31,374 nt of DNA, from positions 1-31,374 of the IMG/VR virus record IMGVR_UViG_3300001242_000069. The stretch is one strand, 5' to 3'. The position numbers and the translations under genes were made by a program. The stretch is from a virus. Below are positions 1 through 7,942 of this stretch, one piece after another. Positions within the stretch are counted from its first letter, which is position 1; each line of letters begins with the position of its first letter. A model generated the notes under the pieces. The model was not told the DNA's origin and searched no databases. It saw only the letters and a program-made list of their open reading frames with translations.

Positions 1-772
1 GCCGCTCGTGCAGGCTCCGGTTCACGCCGTAGAAGCTCGTGGCGAGGCCGGTGCGGACGATGGGCAGCCACGCGCCGAACCCGCTGATCTTGGCGTTGTA
101 GTCGCCCTGGACCTGGAGGTAGTCCAGGGCGGCCCAGGCCGTCGGCTCGCCCGCGGCGCCGCCGCGAGTGGTGCTCACGGTGATGCTGCCGCTGGCGACG
201 TTCACCGCGAGGACGTAGCCCACGCCCGCGCGCACCGTGCCGCTGCCGTCGCCGCTGGAGGCGGTGATGGCCATGCCGACCTCGAACTGGAGCGCCTGCA
301 CGGCCTCCGCCAGCTCGAAGACGCCGTCGTTGCCGTCGGTCCAGTCCGCGTGGATCTGGCCGATGGTGCCGGTGCCCGCGCGAAAGATGCCGCTGGCCGC
401 CGACGCGACGATGGTGTGGTAGGCGGCGTCGATGTGCAGCTCGCTCGCCTTGATGAAGGCCTCCACGTCGTTCTGCGTGGCCTCCAGGGTCTGGTTGTCG
501 ATGGTGGCGAGCGAGTAGTCGCTCTTGCGGGTGAGCATGAACTTCGCCAGCACCGGAGCGGTCTGGTTGGCCTGCGCCGTGGCGAAGTCGCCGCTGCGCC
601 CCTGGCTCTTGCCGTACATCACGGGGACGGGGATGACCTCGCCGCCCGCCTTGGTGTCCTTCTTGAGCAGGGCCAGGGTGGGGTTCTTCTTGAAGGTCAG
701 GTCGGTGACCTTCTGGCCGTGGTAGTACTCCTTGAGAGCCGCCGACATCGCGGTCAGGTCGAGATTCGCCAT
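1..772 (-). CDS. Major capsid protein, C-terminus outside window
   Basis: An open frame runs from an ATG at 772 to the left edge without a stop, giving the first 257 residues. The protein begins MANLDLTAMSAALKEYY. It has the feel of phage major capsid proteins: an N-terminal helix, a stretch with KKNPTLALL then VIPVPVMYG, the motif ATAQANQTAPVLAKF at about 66-80, then Ser/Gly/Thr-rich beta-type sequence. It lies directly downstream of scaffold and portal, the usual order for coat protein. A ribosome binding site AAAGGATC sits just before the start. I infer the shell-forming role from sequence style and position. I did not resolve whether the fold is HK97-like. Confidence 0.8.
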   Translation of the reverse strand, partial: MANLDLTAMSAALKEYYHGQKVTDLTFKKNPTLALLKKDTKAGGEVIPVPVMYGKSQGRSGDFATAQANQTAPVLAKFMLTRKSDYSLATIDNQTLEATQNDVEAFIKASELHIDAAYHTIVASAASGIFRAGTGTIGQIHADWTDGNDGVFELAEAVQALQFEVGMAITASSGDGSGTVRAGVGYVLAVNVASGSITVSTTRGGAAGEPTAWAALDYLQVQGDYNAKISGFGAWLPIVRTGLATSFYGVNRSLHER

Positions 773-820
773 GATCCTTTGTCCTTCCTGCCGCTTGGCG
801 GCAGCACTGCGGGGGAGGTA

Positions 821-1774
821 CTAGGCCGGAGTGTTCTTGGCCTTCGCCGCTTCGAATGCAGCCTTCACCCTGGCCATCGTCTCTTCCCGCGTCTCGTTCT
901 TCTTCGGCACGGGGACTTTGGTGGTTGCGGTGAGGTCGTTGTTCAGGGTAGGCCGCTTCGCTTCGACCGGCTTCTCTTCCCCCTTCTTGGCGGCCGGGGG
1001 CGTGGCCTTGGCTGCTTTCTCCGCTTGCAGGCGCTTCCACTTCTCGCTGGCCACCGACTTCTCAACCCGCTCGACGAAGTACGCCTCGATGCGCTCTGCG
1101 GCTTCTTCCTTCGTCAGCAGGTTGCCCGTCTTCTTGTGAACCGCCTCGATGAGCTTGGGCACTTCGCCCTGGGCATCGTTGAGGTTCGTCAGTTCATACT
1201 GTACTGCATTCGCCTTGACGAATGCAACCGTGCCCGCCACCCAGCGGTCATACTGCGCCTGGAACTGCTGCTGCGCCGCCTGCTTCCGCGCCTCCTTGGC
1301 CCGCTCGGCCGCCGTGGCGTTCTCCTTCTTCATCTCCTCAAGGTCCGCCGCCGCCTTGCGTGCGAGGTCCTTCGCCTCCTCGATCTCCGCCTTGGTCCTC
1401 AGCTCCGGGGTGAGCTGGTTGTTGTTGGCGATGACGTTCGTCAGCTCGTCGTAGCTGAGACCCAGGGCGGCCAGCGCCTCCAGGGGCTTGGCCTTGGCGG
1501 CGGCGAGCGCGGCCTTGTGCGCCGCCACCGCCTCGCGGTCCTTGGCCAGCTCCGCGCGCTCGGCGCTGAGCTTGCGGCTCTCCTCCACGAGCTGCTTCTC
1601 CTTCTTGCTCATGGCGCCGAACGCCTTGGCGATGCGCTCCGCCGCGTCGTCCTTGGCGGGAGCGGCGGGGGGAGGAGCGGCGACGGGCGGGGCTTCGGTC
1701 TTGACCGGCTCGGTCTTCGGGGCTTCGACCTTCGGGGCTTCGACGACGGGGGCGACTGGGGTTGCCTCGGGCAT
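821..1774 (-). CDS. Probable scaffolding / capsid assembly protein
   Basis: This 317-residue protein has very low sequence complexity. Residues 1-45 are Pro/Ala/Val/Glu-rich. Residues about 45-170 are Lys/Glu/Ala-rich and strongly predicted by eye to be coiled coil, including EAKDLARKAAADLEEMKKEN. The C-terminal 60 residues are basic with many Lys. That build, and the place between portal and coat genes, is typical of internal scaffolding proteins that organise coat subunits and bind them through a basic C-terminal segment. No protease motif is seen. The function is inferred mainly from composition and gene order, since scaffolds share little sequence. Confidence 0.68.
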   Translation of the reverse strand: MPEATPVAPVVEAPKVEAPKTEPVKTEAPPVAAPPPAAPAKDDAAERIAKAFGAMSKKEKQLVEESRKLSAERAELAKDREAVAAHKAALAAAKAKPLEALAALGLSYDELTNVIANNNQLTPELRTKAEIEEAKDLARKAAADLEEMKKENATAAERAKEARKQAAQQQFQAQYDRWVAGTVAFVKANAVQYELTNLNDAQGEVPKLIEAVHKKTGNLLTKEEAAERIEAYFVERVEKSVASEKWKRLQAEKAAKATPPAAKKGEEKPVEAKRPTLNNDLTATTKVPVPKKNETREETMARVKAAFEAAKAKNTPA

Positions 1775-1807
1775 GATCTACTCCTTGCTACGGGTGAGCT
1801 GCGAGAA

Positions 1808-3751
1808 CTACTGCTGCATCCCCGGCACGTTGGGGATGATGTCGCTGGTGGGCGGGGGCTCGGGCTCCGCCTGGGGCTGCACCCCCGCCTGGGCCTGCTG
1901 CATCTGCTGCGCGGTCTGCTGCTCCTGGAGCTGCTTCTGGGCAGCGGCCTTGCGCGCGTCGATCTGGCCGACGAACCGGATGAGCATCTCCAGCTTCTCC
2001 TCCTCCAGATCGCTAGCCTTGCCGCGCTGGTAGTACTCCAGCGCCATCACGCGGCCGAGCTCCAGGTCGTCGAACTGGTCGGGCGGGGTGTAGACTCCCT
2101 CGTCCAGGATCAGGTCCAGGATCTTGGTGAGATAGTCCTCGCTGGCGGCCTGCAAGCCCTCCGCCGCCTCCAGGTCCGGGAAGTCCATCAGCTTCTTTCC
2201 CTGGCGCGGGGTGAAGAAGCCTGCCTGGATGTACTCCTGCACCGTCTCCAGTCGCCCGGCTGGGTCGTTGGGCAGGGAGCTGATGGGCATCACCTGCATG
2301 ACGAAGCAGTCCTCCTCGAGATCGACGTCGCTCCAGTCCAGGTCCTCGAAGTAGACTCGCCCCGGCACCTTCACCATGTAGTGGCCCTTGTGTCGAGCCG
2401 CGATCTCCTTGGCCGTCTCGATGCTCAGCGCCGCCGCGTCCATGTAGAAGCGCTCGTAGGCGTGGCCGATGCTGATGAAGCGCTCAGACTCGATGTTGTT
2501 CAGGGTCCGCATCGCCTTGCCCGACTCCACGCCCTGCGGAAGCTGGCTGCTCGCGCTGAGTTGGCTGATGCCCGCCTGCTCGTACGCCGCATCGCGGAGG
2601 GTCTGGAGGTGCCGGTAGATCTCCGGCGGGACCAGCGGGGGGACGATGTAGTCGGGCTTGGTCCCGCTGTACATCACCAGGGCGCCGACGTCGTTGTTCA
2701 GGTGCTCCTTGACGATCTTGCTCCCGTTCTCCAGCAGGACCTTGAAGGTGCCTCCCAGGTGAAAGCTCCGCTGGATGATGGTCATCAGCTTGTTGACTTC
2801 GAGCTGGATGGGCTGGAGCTGCTCCGCCAAGCCCTGCCCCCAGTACCCGTGCCGCCGCCGCGACCACGTGAACTTGGTGAAGGGGAACCTCCGCCGCTTC
2901 CACTCCTCCGCGAAGAGCGTCGCCCCCTCGATGGTGAGGACGTGCCTGCCGTCGCCGGTGTCCTTTCCGCTGGGGAGGTGCCACGACTCCCGGATGGTGA
3001 TGAGGTCGCTCACGGTGCCGTAGGTGCCGTGAGCGTCCGGGCGGGCGGCGGGGGCCTGGGCCACGGCCTTCAGCAGCTCCTTGAGCAGCTTGGGGCTGCC
3101 CTTGTGCAGCTTGGTCACGAACGCGGAGGCCACCTCCCGGTCGACGTCCTTGCAGCGGTGCAGGTTGCGCGGCTCGCCGTAGAAGGCCTCCAGCTTGTCC
3201 ACCCACAGCTCGTGGGGGAGGACGCGCTCCCAGCCCACCCGGTCCTCGTCGGTAGCGTAGACGTGCATGGGGCCGTCGCCCCAGATGCAGCCGTCCAGCA
3301 TCTGTACTTCGCCCTTCTCGTACGCCTTCTGCTCGTAGAACACGCCCTCCGTGAAGCGGTTCAGCTTCTTGGCCTTGCGCTGCTCCTTGTAGCTGCCGCC
3401 GTTGGTGAGGGCCAGGGGCTTGGGGCGGTTCTTCGTGGTCTTGCTGACGATGGTGTCCACCGCGCTCTGCACCACGTTGTAGCTGATCTTGTCCTTGAGA
3501 ACCGGGTGCGTGGAGCTGAGCTTGCTGAAGCTGGTTCCGCTGGGCCCGCTCACGCCCAGGTTGCCGTACAGCCGCGTGCTGATGAGGTACTGCTTCAGCC
3601 GCTCGTTCTGGTCCTTGCTGATGACCTCCAGGGCAGCGCTCACCGACTGTGCGATCTTGAGGTTCTCCTCCTCCAGCCACCAGCGGGGTCGCGCCTCGAG
3701 CTCCTTGTTCGGGCGCTTCTCGCCCTTGACGTGGAAGTCGCGGAAGTCCAT
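1808..3751 (-). CDS. Portal protein
   Basis: This 647-residue protein forms the dodecameric channel at one capsid vertex, binds terminase during packaging, and joins the head to the tail. The size is in the usual portal range. The N-terminal third has the portal-like stretch KDKISYNVVQSAVDTIVSK, then RFTEGVFYEQKAYEKGEVQMLDG at about 131-153. The middle has the typical QPIQLEVNKLMTIIQRSFHLGG segment. The C-terminus turns Gln/Pro-rich. The start at 3751 has AGAGGAAAG upstream and overlaps the stop of the preceding gene as TGATG. It lies between terminase and scaffold, as expected. Recognition is by general similarity and gene order. Confidence 0.85.
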   Translation of the reverse strand: MDFRDFHVKGEKRPNKELEARPRWWLEEENLKIAQSVSAALEVISKDQNERLKQYLISTRLYGNLGVSGPSGTSFSKLSSTHPVLKDKISYNVVQSAVDTIVSKTTKNRPKPLALTNGGSYKEQRKAKKLNRFTEGVFYEQKAYEKGEVQMLDGCIWGDGPMHVYATDEDRVGWERVLPHELWVDKLEAFYGEPRNLHRCKDVDREVASAFVTKLHKGSPKLLKELLKAVAQAPAARPDAHGTYGTVSDLITIRESWHLPSGKDTGDGRHVLTIEGATLFAEEWKRRRFPFTKFTWSRRRHGYWGQGLAEQLQPIQLEVNKLMTIIQRSFHLGGTFKVLLENGSKIVKEHLNNDVGALVMYSGTKPDYIVPPLVPPEIYRHLQTLRDAAYEQAGISQLSASSQLPQGVESGKAMRTLNNIESERFISIGHAYERFYMDAAALSIETAKEIAARHKGHYMVKVPGRVYFEDLDWSDVDLEEDCFVMQVMPISSLPNDPAGRLETVQEYIQAGFFTPRQGKKLMDFPDLEAAEGLQAASEDYLTKILDLILDEGVYTPPDQFDDLELGRVMALEYYQRGKASDLEEEKLEMLIRFVGQIDARKAAAQKQLQEQQTAQQMQQAQAGVQPQAEPEPPPTSDIIPNVPGMQQ

Positions 3752-4044
3752 CAGCTTTCCTCTTTCTCAGGGGCACAGGTCCCCAGGGGGCAGCCGTGGA
3801 GGCAGCCCATCTCGTTGTGCTCGTCGTAGGGGTGGCCGCAGCGACAGGTGACTTCCTTGCGCGCGGCCTCCAGGGCCTTGACCACGTCGTCCGGATTGGC
3901 GGGCGTGGGGAGGGGCGCGAACGCGGACGGGTCGAGCTCCACTTCCAGCTCACCGCAGCGCAGGCGCCGCGCCTTGTGCTTCAGGGCCAGCTTGAGCAGA
4001 CGCTCCAGGTCGTCGGCCACCTCGCGCTTCGTCTTCTTCACCAT
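3751..4044 (-). CDS. Small Cys/His zinc-binding-like protein
   Basis: This 97-residue protein lies between terminase large subunit and portal. The first 65 residues are charged and helical. The end holds CRCGHPYDEHNEMGCLHGC and a last Cys in LGTC, a Cys/His cluster that looks like a zinc knuckle. The start overlaps the terminase stop by seven bases and the stop shares one base with the portal start, so the three genes are translationally coupled. I do not recognise a named family. Its position hints at a packaging or head-assembly accessory, which is inference. Confidence 0.75.
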   Translation of the reverse strand: MVKKTKREVADDLERLLKLALKHKARRLRCGELEVELDPSAFAPLPTPANPDDVVKALEAARKEVTCRCGHPYDEHNEMGCLHGCPLGTCAPEKEES

Positions 4045-5576
4045 GACCAGTCCCTTTCCATGACCTTCTCTTCCTCAAGACGGGCGAGCTCCATCGCTTC
4101 CATCTCCGCCGCCTCCGCGTCAAACCACTCCTTGGTGCCGGGCTTGGGGGCGCTCTGCGGCTTCGTGCTCAGATACTGATAGCACTTGCGCCACGCATAC
4201 AGGGTAGCGTCAGTACAGTGATTGGGGCAAGCGGGGTGCTCCTCACGCTTGATGCTGTGCTCGTTCCAGATGAGGCTGCCGTACTCCACGGTCAGGTCGT
4301 ATGCCTGCGTCTCGTGGACCTTGATCTTCCCCATGATGAAGTCGCCGTTCATCAGCTCGATGAAGTCGGACTTGCCCGTCTTCATGGTGGCCTGAACCGG
4401 CAGGTCGTGGCGGCGGCGCATCTCCTCCACGGCCTGCTTGTTGCTGCCGTCCACCACCATCGCCTCGATCGTCTGCTTGAACTCGTGCTGGACGCGGTAT
4501 TGGTAGATGCGGATGCGCTCCGCCACCTCGGTGATGTCCATCTTCGCCTTGGCTTCGCAGTAGACCACGTAGAGGCAGGGGTCGTTGTCGTGGTAGGCGC
4601 AGAGGCTGAAGGCGGAGGGGTCGTTGTAGCCGAGGTCCACCCCAAGGATGAAGTGCCAGTCACCCTTGTCGTACTTGGGGAGGGCGCCAGACCACAGGTT
4701 CCTCTCCCGGTTGAAGCGGTACACCAGGGCGCTCTCGTTGATGCACCAACGCCCGTAGTAGTTCTGCTGGAAGAGGGGCGTCTCGTCGATGAGCGGGTTC
4801 GCCAGCTTCAGGTCGTCGATCTCGGCCTGCCACTTCTCCGCCATGTACGGATTGTGGAAGGCGCTCCAGGCGTGCCCAGACCAACCCTTCGCCTTCCAGG
4901 TGTGCGGCGTGGTCGGGTCCTGGCCCTGCGTCAGCTCGTAGTAGAGGCCCTTGTGGATATCGCTGGGGGTGCCGATGAGGTAGATGTCGCCACGGTAGTC
5001 GGCCACGCTGGGCTTGAGCGTGCCGTAGACGAGCTCCTCCAGGTTGATGGAGTACTGGCTCGCCTCGTCGATGACGATGCGCCGATACTTCTGGCCAAGC
5101 ATCTTGGCCTTCTCCTTCTCGCTGCTGTCGGCGCCCAGCAGGTAGATGACGCTGTTGATGGGGTCGGGGAGGGTGCAGGTCAGGTCGTTCTCGTGGAACT
5201 TGCAGTTCAGCCCCTCCTCCTTGTCGATGACCTTGAGCACGTCCTTCCACATGATCTTCTTGGCGGAGTCGCGTGTCAGGGCGACGTAGAGGCAGTTGCA
5301 GCCGGGGGTGTAGTACGCCGCCCGGAGCAGCCCCAGCCCCATCCCAAAAGACTTCCCCGCTCGGCGGGTGCAGAGACCCACCTTGAGCGGGGAAGTGTCG
5401 TTGAGGAAGCGGGTCTGCGCGGTGAAGTCTAGGTCGAGGAACGATGGCCTATGCCTCTTCTGCGCCTCCCGAATCGTCAGGATCAACTGAGCCCTCTCCA
5501 GATCGCTCAGCTTCTTCTGCAGACTTGCGGGCAGAGCGCCGGAAGACGGCTTCGGCCTTCTTGACGAGTTCTTCAT
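4038..5576 (-). CDS. terL: Terminase large subunit (ATPase and nuclease)
   Basis: This 512-residue protein is the packaging motor that pumps DNA through the portal and cuts concatemers. Walker A is CTRRAGKS at 69-76, and Walker B with the catalytic Glu is RIVIDEA at 166-172. A coupling-like IGTP is at 201-204. The RNase H-like nuclease half begins at LGVDLGYNDPSAF (Asp314), followed by MVVDG (Asp376) and CTDA (Asp456), a plausible metal-binding triad. The ATG start has GGAGAAGC upstream but lies 128 bases inside TerS. No later ATG precedes the ATPase, although a TTG shortly downstream is possible. Identification is firm. Confidence 0.95.
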   Translation of the reverse strand: MKNSSRRPKPSSGALPASLQKKLSDLERAQLILTIREAQKRHRPSFLDLDFTAQTRFLNDTSPLKVGLCTRRAGKSFGMGLGLLRAAYYTPGCNCLYVALTRDSAKKIMWKDVLKVIDKEEGLNCKFHENDLTCTLPDPINSVIYLLGADSSEKEKAKMLGQKYRRIVIDEASQYSINLEELVYGTLKPSVADYRGDIYLIGTPSDIHKGLYYELTQGQDPTTPHTWKAKGWSGHAWSAFHNPYMAEKWQAEIDDLKLANPLIDETPLFQQNYYGRWCINESALVYRFNRERNLWSGALPKYDKGDWHFILGVDLGYNDPSAFSLCAYHDNDPCLYVVYCEAKAKMDITEVAERIRIYQYRVQHEFKQTIEAMVVDGSNKQAVEEMRRRHDLPVQATMKTGKSDFIELMNGDFIMGKIKVHETQAYDLTVEYGSLIWNEHSIKREEHPACPNHCTDATLYAWRKCYQYLSTKPQSAPKPGTKEWFDAEAAEMEAMELARLEEEKVMERDWSW

Positions 5577-5949
5577 CGCTGAGCTTCTCCAGGCCGGTGA
5601 CGTTGACGTCCACCTTATTCGGCACGTCCAGGCCCAGGAGCTTGGAGCGCCGGTCCATCAAGCGCAGGATGGTGTCCGCCGTGCGCGGGTCCTTGCGGCG
5701 GGGGTAGAGCTTCTCCAGCATCCCGTCGAGGCGGTTGACCTCCATGTCGCGGACCTGCTCCACGTCCTCCGCCAGGGCCTTGCGGTGCTCCTCCATCGCC
5801 GACTTGACGTGCTGCCACGCGGAGACGTGGCTGATCTTGAGCCGCTTGCCGATTTCGTGGTAGGTGTAGCCCTGCAAGCGGAGGGCGAGGGCGATCTCCC
5901 TCCGCTTGAGGGACAGGACCCGCTTCGGACTGGTGAGCTTTCCAACCAT
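5449..5949 (-). CDS. terS: Terminase small subunit
   Basis: This 166-residue protein is the probable DNA-recognition partner of TerL. Residues about 15-45 form a helix-turn-helix with KRREIALALRLQGYTYHEIG then KRLKISHVSAWQHVK, as in small terminases. The middle is helical and charged, suitable for oligomerisation, including TADTILRLMDRRSKLLGLD, a stretch common in TerS proteins. The tail is acidic and low complexity. It sits immediately upstream of TerL with an unusually long 128-base overlap in a different frame. The assignment rests on the HTH, the length and the neighbour. Confidence 0.85.
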   Translation of the reverse strand: MVGKLTSPKRVLSLKRREIALALRLQGYTYHEIGKRLKISHVSAWQHVKSAMEEHRKALAEDVEQVRDMEVNRLDGMLEKLYPRRKDPRTADTILRLMDRRSKLLGLDVPNKVDVNVTGLEKLSDEELVKKAEAVFRRSARKSAEEAERSGEGSVDPDDSGGAEEA

Positions 5950-5977
5950 CTTCGTGCTCCTTGCGGGCGGGGAGGGG

Positions 5978-6298
5978 CTACTCCTTCTCGACGTCGACGA
6001 CCTCGACCGCCAGCTCGGCGTGGGCGATGATGGAGAAGGGGACCAGGAACTCGCGCTCCTTGCCGTTGAAGTTGGCGCAGACCAGCACGCCGCCCAGGTC
6101 GGGGCGCAGCTCCATCTTGAGGTTGTTCTTGCTGGCGTCCAGGCTGCTGCCGAACGCGCCGATCTGCGTGGTGACGTGCGTACGGACGTGGATCACCGTC
6201 CGCGCCTTGGGGGCCTTGAAGAAGCCGGTTGGGTTCTCGGTGACGATCTCGGGCTCTTCGGACTCGACGACTTCGTGCTTCGGGAGACGCCTGGGCAT
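5978..6298 (-). CDS. Hypothetical protein upstream of TerS
   Basis: This 106-residue protein has no family I recognise. The N-terminal 30 residues are acidic (VVESEEPEIVTE). The rest alternates hydrophobic and polar residues in a beta-like pattern (ARTVIHVRTHVTTQIGAF, then LVCANFNGKEREFLVPFSI). It ends in an acidic tail. The leader carries one copy of the repeated junction element with CCTAGGAG as ribosome binding site. It is co-oriented with and 28 bases from TerS, so it probably shares the late transcript. A small virion or assembly factor is possible but not shown. Confidence 0.65.
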   Translation of the reverse strand: MPRRLPKHEVVESEEPEIVTENPTGFFKAPKARTVIHVRTHVTTQIGAFGSSLDASKNNLKMELRPDLGGVLVCANFNGKEREFLVPFSIIAHAELAVEVVDVEKE

Positions 6299-6332
6299 CG
6301 TGGGCTCCTAGGACTGCGGGGTGAACTTCCGA

Positions 6333-6575
6333 TTACTTTCCGGCGGGGCGCTTGTCCAGGCCCTTCTCGGCCAGGACCGCGTCGACGTCGTCGACGTGCA
6401 GGCAATCGCACATGCAGGCGTAGTCGTTGGGCGGCTGGATGGTGGCGATGTTTCCGTTGCAGAAGTCGTTGCCGGGGACGGCGCTGTGCAGCACCCCGAA
6501 GGCGACGACCTTGCCGCCCTCCAGCTTCACGATCTTGTCGCCGTTCTTCGCTTCACGTCCGTTGCGGTAGTGCAT
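6333..6575 (-). CDS. Conserved small phage protein
   Basis: This 80-residue protein begins MHYRNGREAKNGDKIV and continues with GGKVVAFGVLHSAVPGNDFCNGNIA. That wording is familiar from small phage proteins of unknown role with a beta-barrel-like (SH3/KOW-style) pattern. Three further residues, Cys-Met-Cys-Asp-Cys near 54-58, could bind metal. The ribosome binding site AGAGGAGAAG is strong. It lies in the run of small genes separated by the repeated junction element. Function unknown. Confidence 0.7.
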   Translation of the reverse strand: MHYRNGREAKNGDKIVKLEGGKVVAFGVLHSAVPGNDFCNGNIATIQPPNDYACMCDCLHVDDVDAVLAEKGLDKRPAGK

Positions 6576-6605
6576 GGTTCTTCTCCTCTAGGACTGCGGG
6601 GTGAA

Positions 6606-6953
6606 CTAGATGAAGCTGCGGACGACGTTCTGGAACAGCGTGTCCTTGAGCTTCTGATCCTCGGGAAGCTCCTCGTAGGGCACGAAGCAGGGGTGCTCTT
6701 TCTTCTCCGGATCCTTGACGGGTCCGTACTTCCACCCCGCCGCTTTCTTCTCGGCGAGCCAGGAGTCGTGAGAGACGGAGGGCGGAGCGCTCGGGTGCTC
6801 CAGGGTGTGTCGCACACCGTTGATGGCGGAGTCGCGCTGCCACTGCGGCGCTTCGTCCCACGGAAGCTGGCTCTTGTCCCCCAGGGCGAGGCAGTAGGCG
6901 CGGTTCGCTTCGTGAGTGATGCGAGCGATGTTCTCGACGAGTAACTTGGCCAT
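6606..6953 (-). CDS. RyR-domain protein
   Basis: This 115-residue protein is a single ryanodine receptor repeat (RyR) domain. The pattern is IARITHEANRAYC near the start, then WDEAPQWQRDSAINGVRHTL, then HDSWLAEKKAAGWKYG, and a closing PYEELPEDQKLKDTLF with a terminal helix. These are the standard RyR blocks seen in bacterial and phage stand-alone copies. In bacteria such domains are proposed to bind nucleotide-like or NAD-derived ligands, so a role in host-signal interference is possible. It sits beside an Acb2-like gene. Domain recognition is strong. The biological role is inference. Confidence 0.82.
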   Translation of the reverse strand: MAKLLVENIARITHEANRAYCLALGDKSQLPWDEAPQWQRDSAINGVRHTLEHPSAPPSVSHDSWLAEKKAAGWKYGPVKDPEKKEHPCFVPYEELPEDQKLKDTLFQNVVRSFI

Positions 6954-6989
6954 GCGGTGCTCCTAGGACTGCGGGGTGAACTGGGAGTT

Positions 6990-7211
6990 CTACTTCGTCT
7001 GGTTCTCGAGCTGGTTGGCCATCGCCTTCTTGGCGAAGAACGCGGCCTCTTCGAGCTTCGTCTTGACGAGCGAAAACTCTCGGCTTTTGACGCCGCCGTC
7101 GCCGAGGATGATTTGCAACTTCGACACGAGAGCACTGAAGTCCTCGGCCATCGCCCTCGCCTTGTTGATGCCGTCGTCGTTCAGCGTGTGGACCTGGAAT
7201 AGCGGGTTCAT
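6990..7211 (-). CDS. Acb2/Tad1-type hairpin protein, candidate anti-CBASS sponge
   Basis: This 73-residue, nearly all-helical protein has the motif REFSLVKTKLEEAAFFAKKAMA at about 44-65. It resembles the second helix of the Acb2/Tad1 hairpin family, where R-(E)-x-x-L-x-x-T-K-L-E-E-A-x-x-W/F-A-x-x-A-I/M is conserved. Known Acb2 proteins form hexamers that sequester cyclic oligonucleotides made by CBASS and related defences. The first helix (INKARAMAEDFSALVSKLQ) and the length fit. I matched this from memory of the family, so a profile search is needed. Alternative: an unrelated helical hairpin protein. Confidence 0.58.
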   Translation of the reverse strand: MNPLFQVHTLNDDGINKARAMAEDFSALVSKLQIILGDGGVKSREFSLVKTKLEEAAFFAKKAMANQLENQTK

Positions 7212-7220
7212 GCGGTGCTC

Positions 7221-7712
7221 CTAGGACTGCGGGGTGACCTGCAAGTACGGATCGTAGCGGAGGCCGGACCACTTGACGTGAGCCCAGGGGTGGATGGCGC
7301 TGGTCCAGTGGGAGTGGCAGCAGGCGGAGGGGGAGAGTTGCCCGAGAAGCCGAGTGGCCACGCCCATCCGCCGCCACGCGCGCTTCACGTAGACCCAGTG
7401 GATGACGGGAGGCGCCGGAGCGGGCGGTGGGAGAGAGGAGGTGTTCAGCAGGGCCGGGGGCAGCTCCAGCGCTGCGAAGCCGATGATCACAGCGGGTGAA
7501 TCAGGGAGGCAGGCGACTGGGAGGGCGCAGCGGTCACGCAGCCGGGCAATCACCTCGTGGTGTTTGCGGTAGTAGAGCTCGGCCGGGACGCGGGAGACGT
7601 CCTGGTTGTTGTACCGGTAGCTCTTCAGCCAAGTGGAGAAGATGAAGGCGAAGTCGTCCGGCTCAGCGGGCCTGACGAGGAACTTGGCTTCTACAATGAC
7701 GTCTTGATCCAT
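7221..7712 (-). CDS. GNAT-family acetyltransferase-like protein
   Basis: This 163-residue protein begins with FLVRPAEPDDFAFIFSTWLKSYR, a common opening of phage GNAT proteins. The acetyl-CoA binding motif A is VIHWVYVKRAWRRMGVATRLL at about 103-123, with the R-x-x-G-x-A/G signature. A Pro-rich insertion (LPPPAPAPP) precedes it. The C-terminal part is shorter than in typical GNATs and contains several Cys/His/Trp. It is the first gene of the leftward late transcript and its end supplies the repeated junction element. The substrate is unknown. Acetylation of a host or virion protein is speculation. Confidence 0.75.
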   Translation of the reverse strand: MDQDVIVEAKFLVRPAEPDDFAFIFSTWLKSYRYNNQDVSRVPAELYYRKHHEVIARLRDRCALPVACLPDSPAVIIGFAALELPPALLNTSSLPPPAPAPPVIHWVYVKRAWRRMGVATRLLGQLSPSACCHSHWTSAIHPWAHVKWSGLRYDPYLQVTPQS

Positions 7713-7898
7713 GCGCTACAAGCTAGCACCGCTGACGGACGAGGTGCAAGGGGCTTGGCTGGGAGGTCTGGGCTCGGGGCTCGGGGCTCGGGGAAGGTTC
7801 CTCGGTCTTCGTTCTCGGGACTTCGTCCATAGAACTCCTCTCCAATAAGCCGGAGAGTGAGCAGGTGTTGTGCCAAACCAAAAACGGGCACAAAAAAA
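7713..7898. promoter_or_regulatory. Leader region of the leftward late operon
   Basis: This 186-bp gene-free stretch contains a 7-bp direct repeat GGGCTCG three times in tandem (7770-7793). It also contains an inverted repeat CTCTCC/GGAGAG with an 8-nt loop (7838-7857). No convincing -35/-10 pair was found, so the late promoter may need a phage-encoded factor. Confidence 0.4.
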
Positions 7899-7926
7899 GC
7901 CCGGCCCCCTGGGCAGGGGGCCGGGC
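7899..7926 (-). terminator. Intrinsic terminator of the GA-free unit
   Basis: A perfect 12-bp GC-rich stem with a 4-nt loop is followed on the minus strand by seven T residues (A-run at 7892-7898 on the plus strand). It closes the leftward transcript of the two genes at 7943-8831. Confidence 0.9.
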
Positions 7927-7942
7927 AGCTACGCACTACGCG

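Larger units (their letters stand above)
6308..7237 (-). repeat. Fourfold repeated gene-junction element
   Basis: A 17-bp core, CTAGGACTGCGGGGTGA on the plus strand, occurs at 6308-6324, 6588-6604, 6963-6979 and 7221-7237, each just upstream of a minus-strand start codon. The copies at 6951-6979 and 7209-7237 are identical over 29 bp, including the next gene's start codon. The element supplies the ribosome binding site (CCTAGGAG or CCTAGAGGAG). In the 7221 copy it also encodes the last residues TPQS-stop of the GNAT gene. At two other copies, TPQS-stop is in frame just after the upstream gene's stop. Confidence 0.9.

Noticed and set aside
8-3829. 1,273-codon open frame on the plus strand across the left arm
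   Set aside because: It is antisense to capsid, scaffold and portal genes, which have clear families and ribosome binding sites. GC-rich codon bias on the minus strand keeps this frame open.
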